A DNA stretch of 64,000 nucleotides from Agromyces sp. SYSU T00194 (GCF_040496035.1 NZ_JBEPJZ010000002.1:806001-870000), one strand, 5' to 3'; counted from the stretch's first letter, positions 28,916-38,444 are shown. Translations and numbers: made by a program. The notes: generated by a model not told the origin, from the sequence alone.

Positions 28916-31408
28916 TCAGATGAACAGGGTCGTGCCCGACTTCTGCGCCTCGCCCAGGAAGGTCGCGACGCCGCCCAGCTCGATGCCGTCGATGAGGTCG
29001 GACTCGGCGATGCCGAGCAGGTCCATCGTCATGGTGCAGCCGATGAGCCGCGCACCGTCGGCGTGCGCCGCCTGCATGAGCTCGGGCAGCGACTGCACGG
29101 AGTGGTCCTCCATGACCTTCTTGATCATGGCCGGCCCCATGCCCGCCATGTTCATGGTCGACAGCGGCAGCTTCTCGGGGCCCGACGGCATCATCATGCC
29201 GAACATGCGGTCGAGCGCCCGCCGGTCGCGCTTCGGCGGGTCCTGCCGGCGCAGCGCGTTGAGGCCCCAGAAGGTGAAGAACATCGACACCTTCTGGCCC
29301 ATCGCGAGCGCGCCGTTGGCGATGATGAACGCCGCGAGCACCTTGTCCATGTCGCCCGAGAAGACCACGAACGAGACCTGGTCGAGGCCCTGCCTCGCGA
29401 CGACGGCGGATGCCCCGGGGCCGACCGCCGCACCGCCCTTGCGGAACGACGCCACGTAGCCCGGCCCCTCGGGGGTCATCGAGAGCAGTTCGTGCCCCTT
29501 GGTGGCCGCCCAGGCGGGTCCGTCGGCGGCGAACCCGGGGTCGGAGACGTGCACCACGACCTCGTCGCCGGGCTGCACCTCGTCCATCTGCTTCGAGAGC
29601 TTCATGATCGGGCCGGGGCACGCGAGTCCGGTGCAGTCGAGGTCGACGACCGTGCCGGTGCCACGCACCGCGGTGACGAGGTCGACCGCCTCGGCGTAGG
29701 GGATCTCCGGCGCCTTGACCGCCTCGCCGACCGGCTCGAGGTCGTGCCAGAAGCGGAACGTGTGCGACCCGCCCGACAGCGTGCGCACGTCGGCGAAGCC
29801 GCGCTGCACGAGCAGCCGGTATGCGAGGTAGCTGCGGAAGCCGACTGCGCAGTAGAGCCGGATCGGCACGTCGTGGTCCCACGCGTCGGCGACCTCGCGC
29901 AGGTCGCCCAGCGGCACGTTCTCGGCGCCGGGGATGTGCCAGATGTCGTACTCCTCGGGCGTGCGCACGTCGATGATGCGCGCGCCCTCGACGGCCGCCG
30001 GGAAGTCCTTCGCGTACCAGAGCCTCAGGTCGCCGCGCAGCACGTTGGTGGCGACGAAGCCCGCCATGTTCACCGGGTCCTTCGCCGAGCCGAACGGCGG
30101 CGCGTAGGCGAGCTCGAGGGTCTCGAGGTCGTGCACGGTCGCGCCGAGGCGGATGGCGGTGGCGAACACGTCGAGGCGCTTGTCGACGCCGTCGAATCCC
30201 GCGATCTGCGCGCCGAGCAGCTTCCCACCGTCGGGCGCGAACAGCACCTTCATGTGCATCATCGCGGTGCCCGGGTAGTAGCCCGCATGGCCCGACGGAT
30301 GCAGGTGCACGGTGCGGTACGGCACGCCCTCGCGCTCGAGCTGGCGCTCCGTGGCGCCCGTGCCGCCGGCGGTCATGTCGAACACCTTGACGATGGACGT
30401 GCCTTGGGTCGAGCGGTACTCGGTGTCGCGCCCGCAGATGTTCTCGGCGGCGACGCGGGCCTCGCGGTTGGCCGGCCCGGCGAGCGGCGTGAGCCCCGCG
30501 CCCGGCAGCACGGTGTGCGGCGTCTCGACGGCGTCGCCGGCTGCCCAGATGTGCGGGTCGGAGGTGCGCATGTGGGTATCGACGACGATGCCGCCGCGCG
30601 GCCCCAGCTCGATGCCGGCTTCCTCCGCGAGGCCGACGTTGGGCCGCACGCCGGCGGAGAGGATGACGAGGTCTGCCGGCAGGACGCGTCCGTTGTTCAG
30701 CTCGACCCTGAGGCTGCCGTCGGCGGCACGCTGGAAGGCGGCCGCGGCGGTCTCGAGCACGAGCTCGACGCCGCGTCCGCGGATGTGCTGCTCGACGGGG
30801 ATCGAGACCTCCTTGTCGAGCGGCGGCATGATCTGGTCGCTGAGCTCGACGACCGTGACCTCGGCGCCGCGATGGCGCAGGTTCTCGGCCATCTCGAGGC
30901 CGATGTAGCCGGCGCCGATCACGACGGTGCGCACGGGCTTCCCGGTCGTCGCGGCGGCGTCGAGCGCGGCATCCAGTTGCGCCTTGATGCCGTCCATGTC
31001 GGCGATGTTGCGCAGCACGTGGATGCCCGGCAGGTCGACGCCCGGCAGCGGCAGGTGCATCGGGTCGGCGCCCTGGCAGAGCGCGAGCGCGTCGTAGCGC
31101 TCGGTGTACTCGCGGCCGGTGTCGACCTCCCGCGCCGTGACGGTCTGCGCCGTCGGGTCGATCGCCACGACCTCGGTCGAGACGCGCACGTCGATGGCGA
31201 GCGACTCGTTGAGGCTCTCGGGCGTCTGCAGCAGGAGGCGGCTGCGATCGGTGATCACCCCGCCGATGTGGTAAGGCAGGCCGCAGTTCGCGAACGACAC
31301 GTAGCCGCCGCGTTCGAGCACGATGATCTCGGCGGTCTCATCGAGGCGCCTGGCGCGCGCGGCGACCGAGGCTCCCCCTGCGACTCCACCGACGACGACG
31401 ATCTTCAT
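28916..31408 (-). CDS. CoA-disulfide reductase, rhodanese, TusA and DsrE fusion protein
   Basis: The 830-aa protein joins four sulfur-handling modules. Residues 1-450 are a pyridine-nucleotide-disulfide oxidoreductase of the CoA-disulfide/persulfide reductase type, with VVGGVAGG at the start, Cys42 in SFANCGLPYH, a second dinucleotide site GAGYIG (165-170) and AAGD (289-292). Residues about 465-560 are a rhodanese with Cys520 in LYCAVGFRS. Residues about 575-655 are TusA-like with CPGP at 597-600. Residues about 660-830 are DsrE-like with Cys791 in GCTMTMD. All four candidate cysteines are intact, so sulfane sulfur could be passed within one chain. GAGGGG precedes the ATG. A CsoR/CstR-type palindrome lies in its promoter. 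Confidence 0.93.
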   Translation of the reverse strand: MKIVVVGGVAGGASVAARARRLDETAEIIVLERGGYVSFANCGLPYHIGGVITDRSRLLLQTPESLNESLAIDVRVSTEVVAIDPTAQTVTAREVDTGREYTERYDALALCQGADPMHLPLPGVDLPGIHVLRNIADMDGIKAQLDAALDAAATTGKPVRTVVIGAGYIGLEMAENLRHRGAEVTVVELSDQIMPPLDKEVSIPVEQHIRGRGVELVLETAAAAFQRAADGSLRVELNNGRVLPADLVILSAGVRPNVGLAEEAGIELGPRGGIVVDTHMRTSDPHIWAAGDAVETPHTVLPGAGLTPLAGPANREARVAAENICGRDTEYRSTQGTSIVKVFDMTAGGTGATERQLEREGVPYRTVHLHPSGHAGYYPGTAMMHMKVLFAPDGGKLLGAQIAGFDGVDKRLDVFATAIRLGATVHDLETLELAYAPPFGSAKDPVNMAGFVATNVLRGDLRLWYAKDFPAAVEGARIIDVRTPEEYDIWHIPGAENVPLGDLREVADAWDHDVPIRLYCAVGFRSYLAYRLLVQRGFADVRTLSGGSHTFRFWHDLEPVGEAVKAPEIPYAEAVDLVTAVRGTGTVVDLDCTGLACPGPIMKLSKQMDEVQPGDEVVVHVSDPGFAADGPAWAATKGHELLSMTPEGPGYVASFRKGGAAVGPGASAVVARQGLDQVSFVVFSGDMDKVLAAFIIANGALAMGQKVSMFFTFWGLNALRRQDPPKRDRRALDRMFGMMMPSGPEKLPLSTMNMAGMGPAMIKKVMEDHSVQSLPELMQAAHADGARLIGCTMTMDLLGIAESDLIDGIELGGVATFLGEAQKSGTTLFI

Positions 31409-31462
31409 GGCCGACCCCTCTCACGTCACCGTGGCCGGATATGTGGTCTGACCACAGTGCAC

Positions 31463-31492
31463 AGTGTACCCCCGGGGTATCAACGTGCACAA
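31463..31492 (-). promoter_or_regulatory. Promoter with CsoR/CstR-like operator before the sulfur fusion gene
   Basis: On the minus strand TTGTGC (31492-31487) and TACACT (31468-31463) are 18 nt apart. The perfect palindrome TACCCCCGGGGTA at 31467-31479 lies in the spacer and touches the -10. G-tract palindromes of this form are bound by CsoR-family repressors, including the persulfide sensor CstR. No csoR-like gene is next to it, so the repressor would be encoded elsewhere. Confidence 0.7.
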
Positions 31493-31546
31493 GGGCGGGC
31501 CGGATGGGCGCCCCGGCGCGAGCACACGCCACGGACGCCGGGCGGA

Positions 31547-32002
31547 TCACTCCTCGACGGTGTTCCAGGTGGTCTCCACGTAGACCATGCCGTCGCGTTC
31601 GGTGACGACGATGCCGGTTCCGTCCGCAGGGTTCCATTGCGTCACGACCTCGCCGGTCTCCTCGGACACCACGCTCGTGTCGGCCACGCCGTAGCGGTCC
31701 TCGTAGAACGCGATGATGTCGTCGGCGTACTTCTCGTCGTACGCCGCACCCTCCTCCTGGTAGTCGCCGCCGTCGTAGGAGCCCTCATCCGTCTTCTCGA
31801 ACGGCGGCAGCTCGGGCGGCCCGGTGAGCTTCTCGAACTCATCCTCAACCTGGTCGAGCGTGTCCTGCGCCTTGTCGAAGACGTCGCGGACGTCGCCCAT
31901 GCTGATGTCGCCGCAGCCTGTGAGCAGCAGCGCACCGGCAACGGCGAGCGTGGCGACGGCCGGCACTCGGCCGGTGCGGGCGGATGTGAGCGGTCGTGGC
32001 AT
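31547..32002 (-). CDS. Small secreted lipoprotein, function unknown
   Basis: The 151-aa protein has a lipoprotein signal peptide ending LLLTGCGD, so cysteine lipidation at the membrane is expected. The mature part is acidic, with one helical stretch and a C-terminal GEVVTQWNPADGTGIVV-like beta segment. GGGGAG precedes the ATG at 32002. It is divergent from the lipase-like gene. I do not recognise a family. Confidence 0.75.
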   Translation of the reverse strand: MPRPLTSARTGRVPAVATLAVAGALLLTGCGDISMGDVRDVFDKAQDTLDQVEDEFEKLTGPPELPPFEKTDEGSYDGGDYQEEGAAYDEKYADDIIAFYEDRYGVADTSVVSEETGEVVTQWNPADGTGIVVTERDGMVYVETTWNTVEE

Positions 32003-32158
32003 GGCGAATTCTCCCCAGTTCGGTGCCGGACGTCGCCGACCGTATCGGCTCCCGCCGGTTCCGACAAGAGGGACGCCCCGGGCGCACGCTCTTGACACGG
32101 CCCCTGCGGAGGGCGAATCTACGAGCGAATCTCACTGATGAGAACTGGGGGCTGTGCA

Positions 32159-33823
32159 ATGACGAACGAAGCGCAGGGGGCGCCCCCGCGACCGCTGATC
32201 CTGATCCGGGGATTCGGCGGCGTGGGCGTCGACGACGAGCGGGCGAATCCCTACCAGGGGTTCAACGACGGCACGGTGTACCCCGGCCGTCGCGGCGAGA
32301 ACTACATCTACGAGGGCTTCGTGCTGCGTGCCATGAAGTCCGACGAGCATCCGTACCGCGATGCCACCAACGTCGCGGGGTTCTACGGCGCCGACCAGGG
32401 CGCACCGCCCGACCTCGGCGACCTCGGCGAGGACGACGTGACCGGCACGATCGTGCTCGACCCCGCCGTCGAGCGGAAGGTGCTCTCGCACGGCACGGCC
32501 GGCACGATCTGGATCTTCCGCTACTACGACCTCGACCCGCGCTCGCTCCGCGTCTACGGGAAGGGGCTCGAGCGGCTCGTCACGCTGATCCGGCGCTCCG
32601 CGGCGCGCCACGGCGAGACCTTCCGCGGGGTCGACATCGTCGCGCACAGCATGGGCGGCCTGGTGACCCGCGAGGGAGTCATCGCGATGCACCAGACCGC
32701 GACGGCGCCGGATGCGGCGGACGACGTGCTTCCCCCGCGCGAACTGGTGCACCGCATCGTCACGCTCGGCACGCCGCACCGCGGCATCGCCTTCCAGCGC
32801 ACGCCGGAGTGGCTGCTGAAGGTGCTGCCCAAGGTGGAGAGCGCGAGCAATGAGCTGGCGTCGTTCGACCCCGAGTCGACCCGCTTCCTCGAGTGGGACG
32901 ACGTCTACGACGTGCGGAACGTGCTGACCGTGGTCGGCACGAACTACCGCTCGTACAACATCGGCATCGCCAGCGCGCTCAACCGGCTGTCGAGCCTCCT
33001 GAACGACGGCTCGATGGTCTACAACCGCAGCGACGGGCTCGTGAAGCAGGCATCGGCCCAGCTGCCCGGCGCGCCGCGCACCTTCGTGCACAAGTGCCAC
33101 GGCGGCAACGACTCGCTCGTGACCTCGCGCGAGGCGTATGAGATCGCGATGCGGTTCTTCCACGGCACGCATCGGGTGTCGCTGTTCCTCGACGAGGGGC
33201 GGATCACCCGGGGGCGCGACCTCATCGGACGCAGCGAGTTCTACTTCGGGGTGTCGATCAAGCCGCGCTACGTCGACTTCGACCTGTTCCACCAGAGCAT
33301 CGAGGCGGAGAACTGCTACGGCCCGTTCAACGAGATGGACCTGTCGGACGACCTCGGCGACCTGCAGCGACGGCTGCGGCTCCCACTGGCGGAGTTCGGC
33401 GGCGCCACTGACTGGGCCGGTCCCGACCGGCTCATCTGGGAGGGGTGGATCGACCGCGACGCGACGCCCGACCCCCGGTTCGGGATCGTGTTCCGCGTCG
33501 ACTTCTACGTCGGCGAGCGCGACAGCTACGGCGTCGGCTTCTCCGACAACGTGGTGTACCGCAAGCAGTACTACGTGCAGACCTTCCCGCGCGATGCCGC
33601 CGGCAACGGCACCGCGATCTTCCTGCACACGGGCGAGCAGGTGCTGGTCGGCGAGCACGCGCTCGACCGGGCGGGCGTCCAGGCCGTCGCGGACGATCCC
33701 GCACGAACCGATGTCGTGCAGGCCGCCCCGGTCGACGGCTCGCCGGGCGACTGGACCTTCCCGATCACCGGAACGGGCTTCGAGGGCACCTTCCGCGTGC
33801 GCATCCAGGAGGACCGCGGCTGA
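32159..33823 (+). CDS. Alpha/beta-hydrolase (lipase/PGAP1-like) with C-terminal beta domain
   Basis: The 554-aa protein starts with LILIRGFGGVG, and the serine-nucleophile motif AHSMGG (DIVAHSMGGLVTREG) follows about 160 residues later, then TLGTPHRG. The last about 200 residues are beta-rich and of unknown fold. There is no signal peptide, so it should be cytoplasmic. The start is ATG 32159 (GGGGG 7 nt upstream); ATG 32138 is an alternative. It probably hydrolyses an ester or lipid, but the substrate is unknown. Confidence 0.78.
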   Translation: MTNEAQGAPPRPLILIRGFGGVGVDDERANPYQGFNDGTVYPGRRGENYIYEGFVLRAMKSDEHPYRDATNVAGFYGADQGAPPDLGDLGEDDVTGTIVLDPAVERKVLSHGTAGTIWIFRYYDLDPRSLRVYGKGLERLVTLIRRSAARHGETFRGVDIVAHSMGGLVTREGVIAMHQTATAPDAADDVLPPRELVHRIVTLGTPHRGIAFQRTPEWLLKVLPKVESASNELASFDPESTRFLEWDDVYDVRNVLTVVGTNYRSYNIGIASALNRLSSLLNDGSMVYNRSDGLVKQASAQLPGAPRTFVHKCHGGNDSLVTSREAYEIAMRFFHGTHRVSLFLDEGRITRGRDLIGRSEFYFGVSIKPRYVDFDLFHQSIEAENCYGPFNEMDLSDDLGDLQRRLRLPLAEFGGATDWAGPDRLIWEGWIDRDATPDPRFGIVFRVDFYVGERDSYGVGFSDNVVYRKQYYVQTFPRDAAGNGTAIFLHTGEQVLVGEHALDRAGVQAVADDPARTDVVQAAPVDGSPGDWTFPITGTGFEGTFRVRIQEDRG

Positions 33824-33892
33824 CCCGACGCGCATCGGCGGGCGCCCGGCCCGATGCACCGCGCTCCCGCCACTTCCATTATCCCGCACGGA

Positions 33893-33930
33893 GGGGGCCT
33901 TGCGGCAAGGGGGTATCGCTGGGGCAGAAT
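33893..33930 (+). promoter_or_regulatory. Rifamycin-associated-element-like palindrome and helR promoter
   Basis: CCTTGCGGCAAGG (33898-33910) is an inverted repeat flanked by G-runs, as in the rifamycin-associated element upstream of rifamycin-resistance genes in actinobacteria. Its TTGCGG (33900-33905) can serve as a -35, with CAGAAT at 33925-33930 as -10, 19 nt away. It lies about 75 nt before the helR start. Confidence 0.68.
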
Positions 33931-34003
33931 CGCAGGTCGCGCCGTGATTCGTCGACCCCGCACCGGGTCGGCGACGCGCATCCGCCGACCCGGGAGCATC
34001 CGC

Positions 34004-36151
34004 GTGACCCACACTTCGATCCGCATCTTCGACCTCGCATCCGACCACGCACGCAAGGCGGCGCCCGAGCGCATCGCCGACGATGAACGCCACTTCGCCC
34101 GCATCACCGCCCGTCTCGCCGACCAGGTCGACGACCTGTCCGCGCGCCTCGACGCCGAGCGCCGTGCGCCCGGCGGGCGGGGCCAGCAGGCGCTCGATCG
34201 CGACCTGCGCATCCACCACCTCTCCGCGCGCCTGCGCACGCTGCGCCGGTTCGGGGCCGACGCCTGCCTCGGCCGCATCGTGCCCGCCGACGGCGGGGAG
34301 CCGGTCTACGTCGGCCGGTTCGGCCTCACCGACGGCGACGGCCGCAGGCTCCTGCTCGACTGGCGCACGCCGGCCGCCGAGCCGTACTTCGCCGCGACGA
34401 GCGCGAGCCCCCTGGGCCTCGCGAGCCGCAGGCGGTACCGGTGGGCGGGCCGGCGCATCCGCGACTACTGGGACGAGCTGCTCACCCCGGGTGCGGCGAT
34501 GGACGCACTCGCACTCGACGAGGAGTCGGCGTTCATCGCGAGCCTCGGCGCCGAGCGGTCGGGTCGCATGCGCGACGTGCTCGGCACGATCCAGGCCGAC
34601 CAAGACGCGATCATCCGCGCGGACTCGCGCGGTGCGCTGGTCGTGGACGGCGGGCCGGGCACGGGCAAGACGGTCGTGGCGCTGCATCGCGCGGCGTACC
34701 TGCTGCACGCCGACCCGCGGCTCGGCTCGGGTCGAGGCGGGGTGCTCTTCGTCGGGCCGAACCCCTCGTACCTGGCGTACGTCGCCGACGTGCTGCCCAG
34801 CCTCGGCGAGGAGGGCGTGCAGACCTGCACCCTGCGCGAGCTCGTCGCCGAGGGCGCCGACGCGGTCGCCGAGCGCGATGCGGAGGCGGCCCGGCTCAAG
34901 GCATCCGCCCGCATGATCGACGCGATCGAACCCGCCGTGCGGTTCTACGAGGAGCCGCCGACGCACGCGCTCGACGTCGAGACCCCGTGGGGCGACCTGT
35001 GGCTCGGGCCCGACGACTGGGCCGAGGCGTTCGCATCGCCCGAGCCCGGCACCCCGCACAACGAGGCGCGCGACCAGGCCTGGGAGACCCTCGTGGAGAT
35101 CCTCGCCGACCGGCTCGACGACGAGGAGGTGCCGCTCGACCAGGTGCGCCGCGCGCTCGCGCGCAACGAGTCGCTCGCGCGCACGTTCACGCGCGCCTGG
35201 CCGCTCGTCGAGGCGTCCGTGCTCGTCGCCGACCTCTGGTCGGTGCCCGCCTACCTGCGCCGCTGCGCGCCGTGGCTCGGGCCCGACGAGGTGGCGGCAC
35301 TGCAGCGGGCGGATGCCTCGGCCTGGACGAGGGCCGACCTGCCGCTTCTCGACGCGGCCCGCCGACGCCTCGGCGACCCGGGGGCCTCCCGGCGTCGTCG
35401 GGAGCGGGAGGCGACGCTCGCCGCCGAGCGCGAGGCGATGTCGCGCACGATCGAGCGACTCATCGAGGCCGGCGACGACCTGCTCGGCTGGATGGACGGC
35501 GACGACCTGCGCAACAGCCTCGTCGATGACGCGGTGCTGCCGGCCGACGACCCCGACCGGCTCGCGGGACCGTTCGCCCACGTGATCGTCGACGAGGCCC
35601 AGGAGCTGACGGATGCCGAGTGGCGCATGCTCATCGCGCGGTGCCCGTCGCGGAGCATCACCGTGGTCGGCGACCGCGCGCAGGCCAGGCACGGCTTCGC
35701 CGAGTCGTGGGAGGAGCGCCTGCGGCGGGTCGGACTCAGCGACGTCGAGGTCGCATCGCTGCGCATCAACTACCGCACGCCGGCCGAGATCATGGACGCG
35801 GCGGCGCCCGTGATCCGCGCGGCGATCCCCGACGCGAACGTGCCGACGTCGGTGCGGTCGACCGGGGTGCCGGTGCGGCGGGCAGGGCGCCATGAGCTGG
35901 GCGCGGTGCTCGAGGAGTGGCTCGGGGCGCACGATGAGGGCGTCGCGTGCGTGATCGGGGACCCCTCGTTCGGCACCGCCCAGGAAGCCGGCCGCGTGCG
36001 CTCCCTCTCCCCCGTCGAGGCGAAGGGCCTGGAGTTCGACCTCGTCGCACTGGTCGAACCCGACGCGTTCGGCGAGGGCATCGAGGGGGCGGTCGATCGG
36101 TACGTGGCGATGACGCGCGCGACGCAGGAGCTGGTGATGCTCGCCGGCTGA
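34004..36151 (+). CDS. helR: HelR-type RNA polymerase recycling ATPase
   Basis: The 715-aa protein is a superfamily 1 helicase-like ATPase of the HelD/HelR group. The Walker A is GGPGTGKTVVALHRAAYLLH (about residue 216 onward), the Walker B-like VIVDEAQELTD is followed by VVGDRAQARHGFAESWEE, and the end carries LRINYRTPAEIM and PVEAKGLEFD. A charged coiled-coil N-terminal arm (about residues 15-70) is the part that enters RNA polymerase in this family. HelR dislodges stalled or rifamycin-bound polymerase and gives rifamycin tolerance. The start is GTG 34004 after GGGAG. The palindrome 5' of it suggests rifamycin-responsive expression. Confidence 0.88.
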   Translation: MTHTSIRIFDLASDHARKAAPERIADDERHFARITARLADQVDDLSARLDAERRAPGGRGQQALDRDLRIHHLSARLRTLRRFGADACLGRIVPADGGEPVYVGRFGLTDGDGRRLLLDWRTPAAEPYFAATSASPLGLASRRRYRWAGRRIRDYWDELLTPGAAMDALALDEESAFIASLGAERSGRMRDVLGTIQADQDAIIRADSRGALVVDGGPGTGKTVVALHRAAYLLHADPRLGSGRGGVLFVGPNPSYLAYVADVLPSLGEEGVQTCTLRELVAEGADAVAERDAEAARLKASARMIDAIEPAVRFYEEPPTHALDVETPWGDLWLGPDDWAEAFASPEPGTPHNEARDQAWETLVEILADRLDDEEVPLDQVRRALARNESLARTFTRAWPLVEASVLVADLWSVPAYLRRCAPWLGPDEVAALQRADASAWTRADLPLLDAARRRLGDPGASRRRREREATLAAEREAMSRTIERLIEAGDDLLGWMDGDDLRNSLVDDAVLPADDPDRLAGPFAHVIVDEAQELTDAEWRMLIARCPSRSITVVGDRAQARHGFAESWEERLRRVGLSDVEVASLRINYRTPAEIMDAAAPVIRAAIPDANVPTSVRSTGVPVRRAGRHELGAVLEEWLGAHDEGVACVIGDPSFGTAQEAGRVRSLSPVEAKGLEFDLVALVEPDAFGEGIEGAVDRYVAMTRATQELVMLAG

Positions 36152-36178
36152 ACAGCGGATGCCACCTGGCGGCGCGGC

Positions 36179-36805
36179 TCAGGCCCGGGCGAGCACCGTC
36201 ACGTCGACGTTGCCGCCGGCCGTGGGCTTGTGTGCGACGACCGCCCAGCCGGGCCCGGCGAGCCCGCGCGTGCCGCCCGCGTGCACGAACCGACGCGCGT
36301 TGCCCGCGTGCGTCGGCCCTGCGGCGAGTTCCGCCAGCACGGTCACGGCGCGCATCGCCGTGCCCCGCGGGAACCTGAGCGTCCCGGTGCCGAACTCCGT
36401 CACGAGCAGCCGGCCGCCCGGCGCGAGCACGCGTGCGACATCGTCGAGCAGCGACCGGCCCGCCGCCCGGTCGAGGGCGTGCAGCACGAACGAGAGCAGC
36501 ACGAGGTCGGCGCGCACGTTCTCGAAGACCTCGCGGGAGCCGTCGCCGAGCCGCAGGTCGGCGCCCGCCCCGAGCCGGTCGCGGGCGCGATCGAGCATCG
36601 CCCCGGACGTGTCGACGCCCACCACGCGGAAGCCCTCAGCCGCGTACTCGGCGAGCGACGCACCCGTGCCGCAGCCGAGGTCGAGCACGATCGCGCCCGG
36701 CGGCGGATCGACCTGCCGTCGCGCGACCCGCCGCAGCGGTGCATTCATCGGCTCGAGCACGCGGTCGTACACGCGCGCCCGCCAGCCGTATCGGTCGGTT
36801 CCCAT
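36179..36805 (-). CDS. Class I SAM-dependent methyltransferase
   Basis: The 208-aa protein has the motif I IVLDLGCGTGASLAEYA and the following acidic VVGVDTSGAMLDRA, then ADLVLLSFVLHAL and LAPGGRLLVTEFG. The overall pattern resembles small UbiE-like enzymes. GAGGTGG precedes ATG 36805. It converges on helR with a 27-nt gap, so no regulatory link is seen. The substrate is unknown. Confidence 0.88.
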   Translation of the reverse strand: MGTDRYGWRARVYDRVLEPMNAPLRRVARRQVDPPPGAIVLDLGCGTGASLAEYAAEGFRVVGVDTSGAMLDRARDRLGAGADLRLGDGSREVFENVRADLVLLSFVLHALDRAAGRSLLDDVARVLAPGGRLLVTEFGTGTLRFPRGTAMRAVTVLAELAAGPTHAGNARRFVHAGGTRGLAGPGWAVVAHKPTAGGNVDVTVLARA

Positions 36806-36923
36806 GGGAGACCACCTCGCAGGGGGTGCCGTGCACCCCGTCCCTCCAGTGTCCCACCGGCCCGGAGCACGGGCCGGCCGATGGTCCCGGAGGGGCGACG
36901 TGCCTCGGCGGTAGAGTCGCATC

Positions 36924-37508
36924 ATGGTCGAGGTGCACGAGGTGGACCCCGCCGGCGCGCACGACGGCGACCCGGTCGCGCTGGTACTCCCCGGCCGCGG
37001 GTACAGCGCGCAGGCACCACTGCTCTACTGGACCTCATCGGCGCTGGCCGGCGCCGGCTGGCGCACGTACGCCGTCGAGTGGCATCCGACGACCGACGAC
37101 CTCGCCCAGCACGGGCCGCGCGCCTTCGTGGAGGCCGCCGTGGCGACGGCCCGCACCCGCATCCCGGAGCCGCCGTCGCTCATCGTGGGCAAGTCGCTCG
37201 GCGCATACGCGCTGCCGTCGACGCTCGAGGCGGGATTGGCGGGCGTCTGGCTCACGCCGATCCTCAAGAACGACGAGGTGGCCGGCGCCCTGCGCGACGC
37301 ACCCGACACGCACCTCGCGATCGGTGGCACGGCGGATGCCTGGTGGCTGCCCGATCGCGTCGCGGGCACGTCCGCCGCGCTCGTGAGCGTCGAGGGCGCC
37401 GACCACTCCCTGGAGGTCGGCGACTGGCGCGCCTCGGTGCTGCGCCAGGCCGAGGTCGTCGAGCGCGTCGCCGCCCACGCGGATCGCATCCGCGACCTCC
37501 ACGGGTAG
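36924..37508 (+). CDS. Small alpha/beta-hydrolase
   Basis: The 194-aa protein has the nucleophile elbow VGKSLGAYALP (GKSLG), a candidate acid in GGTADAWWLPD and a histidine in SVEGADHSLEVG. TAGAGT lies 6 nt before the ATG, so translation may be leaderless. It is too small for a lid domain. The substrate is unknown. It stands divergent to the methyltransferase gene. Confidence 0.8.
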   Translation: MVEVHEVDPAGAHDGDPVALVLPGRGYSAQAPLLYWTSSALAGAGWRTYAVEWHPTTDDLAQHGPRAFVEAAVATARTRIPEPPSLIVGKSLGAYALPSTLEAGLAGVWLTPILKNDEVAGALRDAPDTHLAIGGTADAWWLPDRVAGTSAALVSVEGADHSLEVGDWRASVLRQAEVVERVAAHADRIRDLHG

Positions 37509-37532
37509 TCGAGCCGGCAGCGGCGACCGGGC

Positions 37533-38363
37533 TCAGTGGCGCGCCATCCAGGCCTGCAGTACGCCGCGCGGCAGCCCGTGCTTCGCGTGGCCCAGGGAGG
37601 CGCCGGCCTCGTCGATGATCTGCTCAGCGGAGCATCCGCTCGTGTCGCCGAACGAGTACGCGACCGCGCCCGTCCGGTCGACGAACCCGTCGGGGGTCGA
37701 CCAGTAGTGGTTCCGCTTCAGGTCGGGCGGCGGTGCGGTCGCGTCCGTGCCCGGGCAGGCGTCGGCGGCGGCGAGCACGCCGTCGGCGTCGAGGTCGGCG
37801 TCGATGGCGAGACGGAAGGCGAGGTCGGCGTGCCCCGGAAGCGGCACGATCTTCGCGAAGCCCTCGCCCTCGGTGAAGTAGACGTCGCCGCCGGCGTACG
37901 GGTCGCCGGTCGTCGACCCGGCGAGGGTGATCGTGCCGCTCGGCGGCAGGTCGCCGGCGCAGCGCAACGTGACCCAGTACTCGTCGCCGGCGGTGACCGG
38001 CACGGGTGCGTCGAGGGTCACGGTCGCGGTCTCGCCGCCGGTCAGGTCGACCTGCTGCGCCGGTGCGAGCGGGTCGTCGGGGTAGCCCTCGGGCTGCACC
38101 GGGAAGACGGCGGTGGCGAAGAACGCGAGTGTCACCGTGCCCGAGGTGGTCGGCTGCAGTGCGAGTTCCGCGACCTCGCCGGTCGCGGTCGCCGTGAACG
38201 TCTGCGCGAGGTCGAGCGCCCCGCAGATAATCTCGAACCCGCCGTCGTCGGCGGGTTGGTCGATCACGACCTCCGCGGCCTGCGCCGGTGCGGCGAAGGC
38301 GATGGCGGATGCGACGAGCCCGGCCGCGGCCGCTCCGGACAGTGCGTGCGTGATGCGTGACAT
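37533..38363 (-). CDS. Secreted protein with thrombospondin-type-3-like segment
   Basis: The 276-aa protein has a Sec signal peptide (ALSGAAAAGLVASAIAFAAPAQA) and a beta-rich body with repeated strands (TVTLAFFATAV, TATVTLDAPVPV, GTITLAGSTTG). A DADLDADGVLAAADACPGT segment resembles thrombospondin type 3 calcium-binding repeats. Several cysteines could form disulfides. GAGGGGAG precedes ATG 38363. It is a probable extracellular structural or binding protein; no enzyme motif is visible. Confidence 0.78.
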   Translation of the reverse strand: MSRITHALSGAAAAGLVASAIAFAAPAQAAEVVIDQPADDGGFEIICGALDLAQTFTATATGEVAELALQPTTSGTVTLAFFATAVFPVQPEGYPDDPLAPAQQVDLTGGETATVTLDAPVPVTAGDEYWVTLRCAGDLPPSGTITLAGSTTGDPYAGGDVYFTEGEGFAKIVPLPGHADLAFRLAIDADLDADGVLAAADACPGTDATAPPPDLKRNHYWSTPDGFVDRTGAVAYSFGDTSGCSAEQIIDEAGASLGHAKHGLPRGVLQAWMARH

Positions 38364-38444
38364 GTGGGCTCCCCTCGTCGGCGAGGCTCCCGTCGCACGA
38401 TACTCCCGGGCTCGCGCACCCGCCACCGTGGGCGTGACGTGGGG

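Noticed and set aside
28238..32095. Plus-strand frame of nearly 1290 codons
   Set aside because: It covers the acyltransferase and the sulfur fusion gene in the wrong frame or strand; the true genes have intact motifs.
32132..35932. Minus-strand frame of nearly 1270 codons over the lipase and helR genes
   Set aside because: Shadow frame; both plus-strand genes have catalytic motifs and good starts.
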